Assembly: GCF_014193695.1 (NCBI RefSeq)
Contig: NZ_JACHZR010000001.1
Coordinates: 37,309-101,308, forward strand
Source of the DNA: Rhizobium sp. BK316
GTDB lineage: Bacteria; Pseudomonadota; Alphaproteobacteria; Rhizobiales; Rhizobiaceae
Reading direction: 5' to 3'
Length of the DNA: 64,000 bases
The notes below the pieces were generated by a model. It did not search any database, was not told where the DNA came from, and saw only the letters and a program-made list of their open reading frames with translations. The position numbers and the translations under genes were made by a program. Below, piece by piece: positions 8,479-17,257 of this stretch (the stretch's first letter is position 1; every line of letters starts with the position of its first letter).

Positions 8479-10164
8479 TTATTCCAGCACTTCATGGTGT
8501 TTGGAGACGTCAGCAGATCCGCGGTACTGCGCGGCGAGCTTCCGGCAGGCGCGCAGGGTCAGGGCCATGACGGTCAAGGTCGTACCCGCTGTGCCGCCAC
8601 CGGGAAAGGCGCTGGCATCGGTCACGAGAAGATTGGGCACGTCCCAGCTCTGGTTCCAGCCGTTGAGGACGGAATTTTCCGGCGAGGTGCCCATGCGCGC
8701 GCCGCCGCTTTCATGGATTGCCGCACCCATGCACATGGTCTTTCGGAACCATTTGCGGAACAGGAAACGGCTTAAGGGGTCGGCATCCGGGAAGGCCCCA
8801 CGGCCCATTTCCCTCAGGCCAAGCGGCGATCCGATGAAGTCGAGCTCGCCGCCGGCACCTTTCACCATGTCGATCAGGGTCTTTTCCTGTCTGCGGATCA
8901 GCTCCTGCTCGGGCTCGTGCATGGTGCAGCGGATGTGCGGCACCGGAATGCCCCAGGCGTCCTTGCGGCTGGCATCAAGGGTAATACGATTGTCGGCATG
9001 CGGCAGCATCAGGCCGAAGCCGAAGAAGGCAAGGCTCGACGGCTCGTTGTCGCCCACCGGCGCGCGGCCGACACTGCCCTGATAGGCGAAGTCGCCGCGC
9101 GACGTCCTTCCTTCTACATTGTCAAAGCGCGGCACGAAGATCCCGCCTGACGGATTGTAGAATGGGTCCTGCGGCGCCGAATCGTCATGCGACCAGCCAC
9201 GGGCGGGCGGGAAGGTGCCGAAGGCCAGGCAAGGCAACTGGTCCATGAAGTAGCGGCCGAGCGTGCCCGATCTGTTGCCAAGGCCGTTCGGGTGCTTTGA
9301 AGATGCCGAGTTCAGAAGCAGTCGAACGCTTTCGATCGGCGAGGCGCAGAGGACGACGTTTTCGGCACGCACAGCGTGAACGGCGCCGGAATTGCGATCG
9401 ATATATTCTGCGCCCGTTACCCGGCCCGTCCTCGCATCCGTCGAAATGCGGCGCACGATCGCATCGTGACGGATCGTCAGATTACCGCTTGCGAGCGCCT
9501 CGCGCAGCGGGCGCGGCACGCGTTCGGCGTCCGGCGCGATATAGCGCCAGGAGACGACATGCCGCTCGGGCGCCTGGCTTTCGACGGTCTTCTTGAAGAG
9601 CTCTTCGGCCGGCGTCAGCTTGGCGGGGCGGGAATAGACGCCGTCCGGCAAGGTGGAGACATGGTCCTGGTTGCCGTAGAGGCCAAGATGGCTTTCTGCC
9701 TCGGCATAGAAGGGTGCGAGTTCGTCATAGGAGACGGGCCAGTCGACACCGCGACCACTGCGGCTCTCGATCCTGAAATCGTCGTCGCTCCAGCGCAGCA
9801 GCACGCGGCCGAAACTGTGCAGGCGTCCGCCTGCCTGCCTGCCGCGGATCCACAGGAAGGGTTCGCCGCGCGGCGTGGTATAGGGGTTCTTCCGGTCATT
9901 GACGAAGAAGCGGCTGAAGCGCTCGGTGAAGAAGGCGGCACGCGCCTGAACCGGCTGGCCCCTGATGGTTGCCCGTACCCGCTCCCAGATGTTGATGGCG
10001 CTCGCCGACGGTTTCTTGCGCGTGGGATCGAAGTCTTTCTTGCCGATCTCAGGCCCGGCTTCGAGAAGCAGGACGGATAGACCATTGGCCGTCAATTCCA
10101 TGGCGGCAAAGGAGCCGGCCGCGCCGGAGCCGATCACCAGCGCATCATACACTTTCTCAGACAT
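8479..10164 (-). CDS. GMC-family FAD-dependent oxidoreductase
   Basis: A 561-residue glucose-methanol-choline oxidoreductase. The N-terminal dinucleotide fold reads ALVIGSGAAGSFAAMEL followed by LLLEAGP. The C-terminal catalytic region has HESGGARMG and later LLVTDASAFPGGGTAGTTL, the usual FAD-contact segment. No signal peptide is visible, so a cytoplasmic or cytoplasmic-face location is likely. It resembles the gluconate/sorbose/glucoside 3-dehydrogenase branch, probably oxidising a sugar or polyol. A TTG nine bases upstream (10173) could also start the protein. I chose the ATG because the sequence from there, MSEKVYDALVIG, fits the family. It is the last gene of the LacI-controlled sugar ABC operon, 72 bases after the ATPase, so its substrate is probably the imported sugar. 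Confidence 0.88.
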   Translation of the reverse strand: MSEKVYDALVIGSGAAGSFAAMELTANGLSVLLLEAGPEIGKKDFDPTRKKPSASAINIWERVRATIRGQPVQARAAFFTERFSRFFVNDRKNPYTTPRGEPFLWIRGRQAGGRLHSFGRVLLRWSDDDFRIESRSGRGVDWPVSYDELAPFYAEAESHLGLYGNQDHVSTLPDGVYSRPAKLTPAEELFKKTVESQAPERHVVSWRYIAPDAERVPRPLREALASGNLTIRHDAIVRRISTDARTGRVTGAEYIDRNSGAVHAVRAENVVLCASPIESVRLLLNSASSKHPNGLGNRSGTLGRYFMDQLPCLAFGTFPPARGWSHDDSAPQDPFYNPSGGIFVPRFDNVEGRTSRGDFAYQGSVGRAPVGDNEPSSLAFFGFGLMLPHADNRITLDASRKDAWGIPVPHIRCTMHEPEQELIRRQEKTLIDMVKGAGGELDFIGSPLGLREMGRGAFPDADPLSRFLFRKWFRKTMCMGAAIHESGGARMGTSPENSVLNGWNQSWDVPNLLVTDASAFPGGGTAGTTLTVMALTLRACRKLAAQYRGSADVSKHHEVLE

Positions 10165-10236
10165 GTCGTTCAAAACCTGACTTCATCAATGGAATGGGGC
10201 GGCAGCGCGATCTCTCCACTGCCGGGAGAGCACGGC

Positions 10237-11316
10237 TCAGAGGCGATTGCCGTCCTCTCCGAAAAGAGATGCCTTGGAGAGATCAAGACCGATGCCGATG
10301 ACATCGTCCGGCTGGAGCCCGAGATCGCCCATCACGCGCAGCGACAGGGTCGTGTCTTTCCAGGTGAGCCAGACGATCGTATCGGAGCCCATCGGCTCCA
10401 GGACTGAGACGGTTGCCAGAAGCGCGGCGTCCCCGGCATCCGGGCGAATGCCGAGATGCTCCGGACGCACGCCAAGCGTTGCAGGCCCTGGTTTCGGCGC
10501 AGAAGCGAAGCCGTAGTCGGTCATATCGAGGACAAGATCGCCCGCCTTAAACAGCACCTTGTCGCCGTCCCGTTCGATGCTGCCCTGGATGAAATTCATC
10601 GAGGGGGCACCGATGAAGCCGGCTACGAAGAGGTTGACCGGCCGATGATAAATCGCTGCAGGCGTGCCCAACTGCTGGATCACGCCGTCCTTCATGATGG
10701 CAATGCGGTCGGCAAGGGTCAGTGCCTCCACTTGGTCATGGGTGACGTAGATCATCGTGTTGCCGAGCTGCTGGTGCAGCTTCTTGATCTCGACGCGCAG
10801 TTCGTTGCGTAGTTTGGCATCGAGGTTCGACAGTGGTTCGTCGAACAGGAAGACGTCGACTTCGCGTACCAGCGCGCGGCCGATCGCGACACGCTGGCGC
10901 TGGCCGCCGGAAAGCTCGGCCGGGCGGCGGTCGAGCAGCTTTTCAAGATGGAGAAGCGATGCCGCCCGCTCGACCCGGCTGTCGATCTCCGGCTTCGGCA
11001 GGCCCGCGACCCTGAGGCCGAAGGAGAGGTTCTTGCGCACCGTCATGCGCGGATAGAGCGCATAGGACTGAAACACCATGCCGATGCCGCGATCCTTCGG
11101 CTCTTCCCAGGTAACGTTTTCTCCCGAGATCCAGATTTCTCCGTCGGTGATGTCGGAAAGACCGGCGATCGCGTTCAGCAGTGTCGACTTGCCGCAGCCG
11201 GACGGACCGAGCAGGACGAGGAATTCCTTCGGCGCGATATCGAGCGACATTTGCTCGATCACCGTATGGTCGCCATAGCTGATCTTCAGGTCTTTGATGG
11301 AAACAGCAGAATGCAT
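10237..11316 (-). CDS. Sugar ABC transporter ATP-binding protein (UgpC/MsmK type)
   Basis: A 359-residue CUT1-family ATPase. Walker A is LGPSGCGKSTLLNAIAGL, the signature LSGGQRQRVAIGRAL, and Walker B VFLFDEPLSNLDAKLR. The last 120 residues form the OB/TOBE regulatory domain typical of MalK/UgpC proteins, including LGVRPEHLGI. The gene starts four bases after the stop of the second permease. It should power uptake of the oligosaccharide or polyol bound by the protein encoded at 13160-14389. Such ATPases often lack strict substrate specificity. Confidence 0.93.
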   Translation of the reverse strand: MHSAVSIKDLKISYGDHTVIEQMSLDIAPKEFLVLLGPSGCGKSTLLNAIAGLSDITDGEIWISGENVTWEEPKDRGIGMVFQSYALYPRMTVRKNLSFGLRVAGLPKPEIDSRVERAASLLHLEKLLDRRPAELSGGQRQRVAIGRALVREVDVFLFDEPLSNLDAKLRNELRVEIKKLHQQLGNTMIYVTHDQVEALTLADRIAIMKDGVIQQLGTPAAIYHRPVNLFVAGFIGAPSMNFIQGSIERDGDKVLFKAGDLVLDMTDYGFASAPKPGPATLGVRPEHLGIRPDAGDAALLATVSVLEPMGSDTIVWLTWKDTTLSLRVMGDLGLQPDDVIGIGLDLSKASLFGEDGNRL

Positions 11317-11320
11317 CGGC

Positions 11321-12199
11321 TTATCCCTTGACGGCGCCGGCCGCGATCCCGCGGACGAACCAGCGTCCGGACAGGAAATAGATGGCGAGCGGAATGATGG
11401 CAGTGAGGATGGTGGCCGCCATGTTGACGTTGTAGTTGCGCTCGCCCATCGTCGTGTTGACGATGTTGTTGAGCTGTACGGTCATCGGCAGATTGTCGCG
11501 TCCGGCAAAGACGACGCCGAGCAGGAAGTCGTTCCAGATGCCCGTGAACTGGAACATCGAGGCGACGACGATCATCGGAAGCGCCATTGGCAGCATGATC
11601 TCGATGAAGATCCGCCAGAAGCCGGCGCCATCGACGCGCGCTGCCTTGAAAAGCTCTTCCGGGATGGTGACGAAGTAGTTGCGGAAGAGCAGCGTCACCA
11701 GCGGCAGACCGAACAGCACATGCACGAGAATGATGCCGCCAAGGCTGTTGTAGAAGCCCATCACCGCCATGGCCCGCACCAGCGGATAGAGAAAGATCTG
11801 GTAGGGCACGAGCGCCCCGGCCATCAGCAGGCCGAACATCAGTCGTCCTGCCTTCGGGCGCCAGAAGGACAGTGCATAGCCGTTGACCGCGCCGATCAGC
11901 ACGGAGATCACGACAGCTGGCACGGTGATCTTCACCGAATTCAGGAAACCCATGCGCACGCCGGTGCATTCGCTGCCGGCACAGGCGCCGGCCCAGGCCG
12001 TCTGCCAGGCGGTAAAATCCAGGCGCAGTGGCAGCGCGAAGATCTGTCCCAGCCGAATCTCGTCCATGGTCTTCAGCGACGTGACGATCATCACGTAAAG
12101 CGGCACGGCGAAGAACAGCGCAGCGGAGATGAGAAAGGCATAAAGGCCGATGCGCGCTACGGTGATCTGCGTCGGCCTGGGGCCACGAGGATGGGTCAT
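11321..12199 (-). CDS. Carbohydrate ABC transporter permease (MalG type)
   Basis: A 292-residue CUT1 inner-membrane permease, starting MTHPRGPRPTQITVARIGLY at the ATG of 12199-12197. This start overlaps the stop of the first permease by four bases (ATGA). Longer in-frame starts exist upstream, but they lie inside that permease gene and give arginine-rich non-membrane sequence, so they are rejected. The EAA loop is seen at EELFKAARVDGAGFWRIFIE followed by IMLPMALP. Six hydrophobic segments fit the MalG pattern. A loop between the first two helices carries a Cys pair (ACAGSEC), which could form a periplasmic disulfide. It pairs with the neighbouring permease. Confidence 0.92.
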   Translation of the reverse strand: MTHPRGPRPTQITVARIGLYAFLISAALFFAVPLYVMIVTSLKTMDEIRLGQIFALPLRLDFTAWQTAWAGACAGSECTGVRMGFLNSVKITVPAVVISVLIGAVNGYALSFWRPKAGRLMFGLLMAGALVPYQIFLYPLVRAMAVMGFYNSLGGIILVHVLFGLPLVTLLFRNYFVTIPEELFKAARVDGAGFWRIFIEIMLPMALPMIVVASMFQFTGIWNDFLLGVVFAGRDNLPMTVQLNNIVNTTMGERNYNVNMAATILTAIIPLAIYFLSGRWFVRGIAAGAVKG

Positions 12200-13086
12200 A
12201 GCGTACCTGCCTGCCGCCGGGCGCGGATATGTTGGGCATAGCGGAAGGGCGCGACGATGATCAGCACGGTCAGAAGCAGGATCGTCGCCGCGGCCGTCGC
12301 AAGGCCGAGATTCTGGCGCTGGAACAGATTGTCCATGATGAATTTCGCGGGTACCTCGGTCGCCGATCCCGGCCCGCCATTGGTGAGCGCCACGACGATA
12401 TCGTAGGTCTTGATCACGCCCATGGAGAGCAGCGTGCCGGCCGCCGCAAATGCTGGCGTCAGTTGCGGCAGGATGATCGAAACATAGGTGCGCCAGACAG
12501 GAATGCCGTCGATGCGGGCTGCGCGCCACTGCTCGCCATCGATGCCGCGCATGCCGGCCAGCACAAGGATCATGACGAGGCCGGCACCCTGCCAGAGGGC
12601 CGCGATCACCACCGCATAGATCGCAAGGTCCCGGTTGATGATCCAGTCGAAGGTGAAACTCTGCCAGCCAAGCGCACGCACGCTGGCCTGCACACCGAGC
12701 GTCGGGTTCATCATCCATTGCCAGATCAGGCCGGTGACGACGAAGGACATGGCATAGGGATAGAGAAAGATCGTCCGGAAGGCGCTTTCGAAGCGCACCT
12801 TGCGATCGAGAGCGGCGGCAAGCAGGAAGCCGACAAACAGGCAGCCGAAGACGTAAAGCACGCCGAAGATGATCAGGTTCTGGAAGGAGACCAGCCATTT
12901 GGCGGTCTGAAACAGCTTGGAATATTGTTCGAACCCAACGAAATTCCACGATGGGAACAGCCGCGAATTGGTGAAGGAGAGGGTCACCGACCAGACCATG
13001 GTGCCGAGATAGACGACGACCACCGCAGCCCAGGTCGGGATGAGAGCGATGAGCGCCGCCTTAGAGCGGTTATGCTTCCGTTTCAT
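12196..13086 (-). CDS. Carbohydrate ABC transporter permease (MalF type)
   Basis: A 296-residue CUT1 permease starting MKRKHNRSKAALIALIPTWA at 13086, where the positively charged N-terminus leads straight into the first membrane helix. An upstream in-frame extension to 13197 is serine/arginine-rich and not membrane-like. The EAA coupling motif lies in GEQWRAARIDGIPVWRTYVS followed by IILPQLTP. About six hydrophobic segments are visible. The ribosome-binding site is weak, and 73 bases separate it from the binding-protein gene. It forms the heterodimeric channel with the permease encoded just downstream. Confidence 0.92.
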   Translation of the reverse strand: MKRKHNRSKAALIALIPTWAAVVVVYLGTMVWSVTLSFTNSRLFPSWNFVGFEQYSKLFQTAKWLVSFQNLIIFGVLYVFGCLFVGFLLAAALDRKVRFESAFRTIFLYPYAMSFVVTGLIWQWMMNPTLGVQASVRALGWQSFTFDWIINRDLAIYAVVIAALWQGAGLVMILVLAGMRGIDGEQWRAARIDGIPVWRTYVSIILPQLTPAFAAAGTLLSMGVIKTYDIVVALTNGGPGSATEVPAKFIMDNLFQRQNLGLATAAATILLLTVLIIVAPFRYAQHIRARRQAGTL

Positions 13087-13159
13087 CAGAGCGTCTTTGC
13101 AAGAGGCTTCGAAAGCCGCCTGCACCGGTGTTGCGGGGCAGGCGACAGGCTTGTCGATC

Positions 13160-14389
13160 TTACTCGAAGATCGCCGCGAACTGCGCGACCGATGCATCGA
13201 TATCGGCGGACGGATTGGCCCAGTACTCGCCGATGAAGTCTGTCAGAGCGCCCACCTGCTCCGGCGTCGTGGTGATGGCGTGTTCGGGAACGATCTTGCC
13301 GTCGGCCATGAAGGCCATGCCTTTCTGGGTGCAGGCGTCGAATTTGGACTTGTCGACATCGATGCGGGCGGGGATCGAGCCCTTGTTGAGCGAGAACTCG
13401 ACCTGAACTGCGGGGTCCATGACGACCTCGGCCAGCAGCTTTTGCGCTGCGTCCTGGTTGGCATCGTTCGTCTTCAGGTAGCCGAAGGCGTCCGCGATAT
13501 AAATGAGGCCAGGGGAGGCGGGGGAAATGGCGCAGCCAAAATCCTTGTCGGCGACTTTGCCGGCTGCCGTGAACTCGCCCTTGGCCCAATCGCCCATGAA
13601 CTGCACGCCGGCCTTGCCGGTGATGACCATGGCGGTCGCGTCGTTCCAGTTGCGGCCGGCAGAGCCTTCGTCGACGTATGTGCGCATCTTGCCGAAGATC
13701 TCGAGCGCCTTCTTGACACCGTCGGAGGTCAGGGCTGCCTGATCCTTTTCAGCATAGATCTTCATGAAGCCGTCCATGCCCACCTGGGACAGGAGCACCA
13801 TGTTGAACACCTTCACCTCCTGCCAGCCTTGGCCGCCCCAGGCAATGGGCGTCAGGCCCGCGGCCTTCAGCTTGTCCATGTCGGCGAAGAAGGCGTCCCA
13901 GTCTTTGGGCTCTTCGGTGATCGCGGCTTTGCTAAAGGCGTCCTTGGAATAGAACATCCAGCTTTCACCGTGGATACCGGTCGGCGTCAGATAAACTTTG
14001 CCGTCATAGGTGATGTAATCATAGAGCGCCTTTGGAAGCGCATCCTTCCACTTGCCGGCTGCCGCCACGTCATCCATCGGGTTCATCAGGCCCTGCTCGA
14101 TGAATTCGGCCGGGTCCTTACCAACGACGACTTGCTTGGCCGTCGGGGGATCGCCGGCGACGAGGCGGTTCTGGAATGCGGCATTGGCATTTTCGAAGCC
14201 TGCAATCGTGGAGCTCTCCCATACGCCGCCGCGCTTTTCGAATTCCTTCTTGATGGCGTCGACGGCGCGGCCTTCGCCACCCGATGTCCAGGAGGTGAAG
14301 ACCTCGGCCTTCAGTTTGTCGTCAGCATTGGCAAGGCCGGCAGCGCCAAGCAGGATTGTGCCGGCAAGCAGCATCGTCATTCTCTTCAT
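13160..14389 (-). CDS. Sugar ABC transporter substrate-binding protein
   Basis: A 409-residue extracellular solute-binding protein, family 1. The start at 14389 gives a clean Sec signal peptide (MKRMTMLLAGTILLGAAGLA, cleavage near ANA-DD) and has a strong GAGGTGG ribosome-binding site. The mature protein opens KAEVFTSWTSGGEGRAVDAI and includes PTAKQVVVGKDPAEFIEQG, EWALN-like family segments and FMGDWAKGEF, all characteristic of CUT1 sugar receptors. It is transcribed after the TIM-barrel isomerase gene and before the two permeases. The ligand is unknown; the oxidoreductase and isomerase in the operon suggest a sugar, polyol or glucoside. Confidence 0.92.
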   Translation of the reverse strand: MKRMTMLLAGTILLGAAGLANADDKLKAEVFTSWTSGGEGRAVDAIKKEFEKRGGVWESSTIAGFENANAAFQNRLVAGDPPTAKQVVVGKDPAEFIEQGLMNPMDDVAAAGKWKDALPKALYDYITYDGKVYLTPTGIHGESWMFYSKDAFSKAAITEEPKDWDAFFADMDKLKAAGLTPIAWGGQGWQEVKVFNMVLLSQVGMDGFMKIYAEKDQAALTSDGVKKALEIFGKMRTYVDEGSAGRNWNDATAMVITGKAGVQFMGDWAKGEFTAAGKVADKDFGCAISPASPGLIYIADAFGYLKTNDANQDAAQKLLAEVVMDPAVQVEFSLNKGSIPARIDVDKSKFDACTQKGMAFMADGKIVPEHAITTTPEQVGALTDFIGEYWANPSADIDASVAQFAAIFE

Positions 14390-14444
14390 TGTTCCACCTC
14401 TTGAATAGGCCCTCTTTGCGGAGCCGTTTGGTTGCAAGGATCGG

Positions 14445-15398
14445 TTAGCGATAGATCGGCAGCAGCGCCTGCCGTACGAGTGTCAGGCCATTGGCGATGT
14501 CGCCGACGGGATCGGCTGCGGCGTCGAGTTCCAGGATTGCCCAGCCGCTGAACTGGCGATCGCGAAGCAGGCGGATCCAGGCCGGCCAGTCGACGCGACC
14601 AAGGCCGAAACCACAGAAGAAGGGACGGTGGCGCTCGTGGATGTCTGCGCCGATCGGCGTGTCGGCCGGCATTTTGCCGATCGCATCCTTCCAGTGGGCG
14701 ATGATGACGCGCTCATGGTGTCGATCGACGAGCTGGATCGGATCGGAGCCCTCGAGAATGATATGAGCCGTGTCCGGGCACATATGTACGTAAGACGGGT
14801 CCGTCAGCAGCATCAGAAGATCGACGTCGCGGGCAGCGGCAAAGATGGAATGTGCTTCCGTATGCACGGCGAGCTTGACGCCCTTCTTGTAAAGGATGGC
14901 ACCTAGCCGATTCAGGAAATCGGCGATGACCTTGGCTTGGTCGAAATCGCGAAAATGCACTGGCTCTTCGCCCGGTGTCTGGCGCATTGGCACACCAATG
15001 ACCATGACGTCGCCGCCGCAGGCCTTGATGAAATCGGCATATTGTTCGGCCTTGGCGATGATGGCTGCCTGTGCGGCAGCCTCGGTAAAATCGCCGGAAG
15101 CCTCCAACTCCGCGAAGAAGCCGGAAGCCAGTTGAAGTCCGCGAGCGGAAAGCTCGGCGCTGAATGCCCCCACAGACCCGTAGGTCTTGATCGCGTCCTG
15201 CCAGTTGAAGGGGGAGAAGGTGAGCTCGACGCCGGTCACGCCCGAGGCTTGTACGCTGTCGAGGATCTTGTCCCAGAACTGCCGTGGCTGATCCTTCGCA
15301 TGTTCGACGATTGCGTCATAGCTGTCGACGCCCCAGAAGCCCGGATGGAAGAAGGTGACCAGGTCGACACCAAAACGCAGATTATCGCTCACGGCCAT
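14445..15398 (-). CDS. Sugar phosphate isomerase/epimerase-like TIM barrel
   Basis: A 317-residue member of the xylose-isomerase-like TIM-barrel superfamily (AP endonuclease 2 fold; IolE/IolI/3-keto-sugar epimerase relatives). Family-like segments are GVTGVELTFSPFNW, the metal-ligand strand KLAVHTEAHSIF, MCPDTAHIILEGSDP (Asp/His pair) and RVIIAHWKDAIGK, ending with WAILELDAA carrying the last glutamate ligand. It is probably a divalent-metal enzyme acting on a sugar or keto-sugar after uptake. GMC oxidoreductase plus TIM-barrel isomerase is a common pair in 3-keto-glucoside or inositol-type catabolism, which I offer as inference. It is the promoter-proximal gene of the LacI-regulated operon. 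Confidence 0.82.
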   Translation of the reverse strand: MAVSDNLRFGVDLVTFFHPGFWGVDSYDAIVEHAKDQPRQFWDKILDSVQASGVTGVELTFSPFNWQDAIKTYGSVGAFSAELSARGLQLASGFFAELEASGDFTEAAAQAAIIAKAEQYADFIKACGGDVMVIGVPMRQTPGEEPVHFRDFDQAKVIADFLNRLGAILYKKGVKLAVHTEAHSIFAAARDVDLLMLLTDPSYVHMCPDTAHIILEGSDPIQLVDRHHERVIIAHWKDAIGKMPADTPIGADIHERHRPFFCGFGLGRVDWPAWIRLLRDRQFSGWAILELDAAADPVGDIANGLTLVRQALLPIYR

Positions 15399-15489
15399 TA
15401 TTCAGTCCCTCCATTCAGACATAGCTCATCCGTCACGAGAGGCACCTCCCACGTCGAATTTTATTCAGAGAATTCAATGTATTGGCAAT

Positions 15490-15505
15490 TGGCAATCGAT
15501 TGCCA
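15490..15505. promoter_or_regulatory. LacI-type operator 1 (perfect 16-bp palindrome)
   Basis: TGGCAATCGATTGCCA is a perfect 16-base palindrome with a central CG, as LacI/GalR operators have. It lies 92 bases upstream of the isomerase ATG, within the divergent gap. An extra half-site, TTGGCAA, immediately precedes it at 15482-15488. Confidence 0.75.
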
Positions 15506-15558
15506 TGCCTGGATATTAGTCAAGCCGATAAAATATGCAACGCTTTTCTTCGAGTTTT

Positions 15559-15574
15559 TGGCAATCGTTTGCTA
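15559..15574. promoter_or_regulatory. LacI-type operator 2 (imperfect copy)
   Basis: TGGCAATCGTTTGCTA differs from operator 1 at two positions and keeps the central CG. It lies 69 bases from operator 1 and 46-61 bases upstream of the LacI start, so it could serve autoregulation and DNA looping. Confidence 0.65.
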
Positions 15575-15619
15575 TAACGGGACTCGCGAGCCGAACAGGG
15601 TTCGGTTGCGCTGGGCTAA

Positions 15620-16711
15620 GTGGATGGAATGATGAAGAAAACTGTAGAGAGCCTATCCACAGAGGGATCATCTGCCTTGATGGCCGACGTCGCGCGCCTT
15701 GCCGGTGTGGCGACGTCCACCGTCAGTCGTGCTCTGGCCAATCCAGGGCGAGTCAACGAAAAGACCAGGGCAAGGATTGCAGCGGCAGCCGAACAGCTTG
15801 GCTACACGCCCAATGCCGCGGCCCGCAACCTGCGCATCGGCAAATCCAACGTAATCATGATCATCTTGCCGGGCTCGCTGCATTACGGCGCGTCCCAGAT
15901 CATCCCCCAGGTTCTGGAGGCTGTAAATCGCACGGTCATCCGCAATGGCTATAATCTGATGATCGCCAACCTCGACCGCGACGAAAGTTCCGAGCGGCAT
16001 ATCCTCGATCTTGCCTTCGGAGGGACGGTGAGGGGGGCGCTGATCCTGTCGTCGCAGTTGCCGGTGGTCGCCAACAGGTCGCTTGCCGAGGCGGGGCTGC
16101 CGATCGTCTCGCTTTTGCTCGACATGAGCGACACTTCTGTTCCAAGCATCATCACCAATGACAGGCAGGCTGTGAAAGAGGCGGGCCGGGAGCTTCTGGC
16201 GCTCGGGCACCGCCGCTTCTTCTACATCGCCGGTCCGACGGGAAACTATCACGACATCGAACGCTATGCCGGTCTTCTCGAAGCCCTGCACGAGGCAGGA
16301 CTCTCCGAACAGCATGTAACGCGCTCAGGTGGACAGTTCACCTTCCAGTTCGGTTTCGAGACGGGTCTGCAGGCGGCCGAAGACTTTGCAAGGCTCGATG
16401 AAAAGCCGACCGCCGTCGTGGCGACGAGCGACGATATGGCAATCTCCTTCATGAGCAAGGTTCAGAAGATGGGATGGCGTGTGCCTGAAGACCTGTCGAT
16501 CGTTTCGTTCGACGGGTCTCCGGTCTGCGAATATTGCGCGCCCCCGCTCTCGACGATCAAGCAACCCATGGAGGCTCTCGGAGAGACCGCGACAGAATTC
16601 CTGATTGCCAGGATGGAAAAGTCGGATGAGATGCGGGAACTGCGCGTTGTGATTCCGAGCCGGTTCATTCGCCGTGAAAGTATCGGAGTGAACTCAAAGT
16701 TTGCGACATGA
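15620..16711 (+). CDS. LacI-family transcriptional regulator
   Basis: A 363-residue LacI/GalR regulator. The helix-turn-helix lies near residues 20-70, with LMADVARLAGVATSTVSRAL and the hinge segment LGYTPNAAARNLR. The periplasmic-binding-protein-like sensor domain follows, with TSDDMAISFMSKVQKMG and DLSIVSFDGSP as typical late segments. A GTG at 15620 and two ATGs at 15629 and 15632 are possible starts; the difference is only three or four residues. It is divergent from the sugar operon, with two matching palindromic operators in the gap, so it almost certainly represses that operon in the absence of its sugar ligand. Confidence 0.92.
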   Translation: MDGMMKKTVESLSTEGSSALMADVARLAGVATSTVSRALANPGRVNEKTRARIAAAAEQLGYTPNAAARNLRIGKSNVIMIILPGSLHYGASQIIPQVLEAVNRTVIRNGYNLMIANLDRDESSERHILDLAFGGTVRGALILSSQLPVVANRSLAEAGLPIVSLLLDMSDTSVPSIITNDRQAVKEAGRELLALGHRRFFYIAGPTGNYHDIERYAGLLEALHEAGLSEQHVTRSGGQFTFQFGFETGLQAAEDFARLDEKPTAVVATSDDMAISFMSKVQKMGWRVPEDLSIVSFDGSPVCEYCAPPLSTIKQPMEALGETATEFLIARMEKSDEMRELRVVIPSRFIRRESIGVNSKFAT

Positions 16712-16912
16712 GCTTACTTTGACAGGAAGACGCATCCTGACCACTAAGCGCGACCGGGCTTCGGCTGAGCTACAGATCGGGCGGCCCAGGCAGAGATTTT
16801 CGTCAAGCCTTTTCCTGCCTTTGGCACGTGAGGGCGCCATCCCGGATGCCGGCAAGCTGGTCGCTCTGGCGTTAGCCATGAACAGCGATTGAGACACCAG
16901 CCGCAGCACCGA

Positions 16913-17164
16913 TCAGTGCAGCTCGATATTCACGTCCGCGAGCAGCGGTTCCAGACCGGGAAGATCTGCATCCGTCGCCCTGCGCAGCTCCCGCGTAACC
17001 GCCGTCAAGGCCAGGTCGAGAGACTGAGCGCCGAGTTCGATCTTCAAATCTTCCGCTAGCGCCCTTGCATAGGTGATCATTCGAGCCAAAGCCACCAGCT
17101 CGTCAAGATTATCCATATCTGCCGCCGCTGCGTGCTGAAGCTTTCCCGACCCTATGACCGTCAT
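16913..17164 (-). CDS. Small protein at the end of the YcaO-TfuA operon
   Basis: An 83-residue protein that I do not recognise. The ATG at 17164 is preceded by GGAGAATTGAT, a good ribosome-binding site almost identical to that of the 73-aa peptide gene in the same operon. An in-frame GTG/ATG extension to 17194 lacks such a site. The sequence is predicted to be largely helical (DELVALARMITYARALAEDL, then LDLALTAVTRELRR) and acidic, with no cysteine, no membrane segment and no signal. It lies 93 bases after the tfuA-like gene on the same strand. It could be an accessory or carrier-like protein of the peptide-modification system, or an unrelated small gene. Confidence 0.55.
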   Translation of the reverse strand: MTVIGSGKLQHAAAADMDNLDELVALARMITYARALAEDLKIELGAQSLDLALTAVTRELRRATDADLPGLEPLLADVNIELH

Positions 17165-17257
17165 ATCAATTCTCCAGATTGCGTAGATGACCATAGGGAC
17201 AGTTCGGTACTAAAGTGCGTGAAAAACGCGTGAAACACTTTATGGGTGCAATGGGAT

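Noticed and set aside
11321..12949. A 542-residue frame longer than the second permease
   Set aside because: The N-terminal extension runs through the first permease gene in another frame and is Arg/Ala/Leu-rich; the real start is the coupled ATG at 12199.
17212..17241. AAAGTG/CACTTT stem-loop between tfuA and the 83-aa gene
   Set aside because: Only 6 bp with an 18-base loop; not strong enough to be called a terminator or riboswitch.
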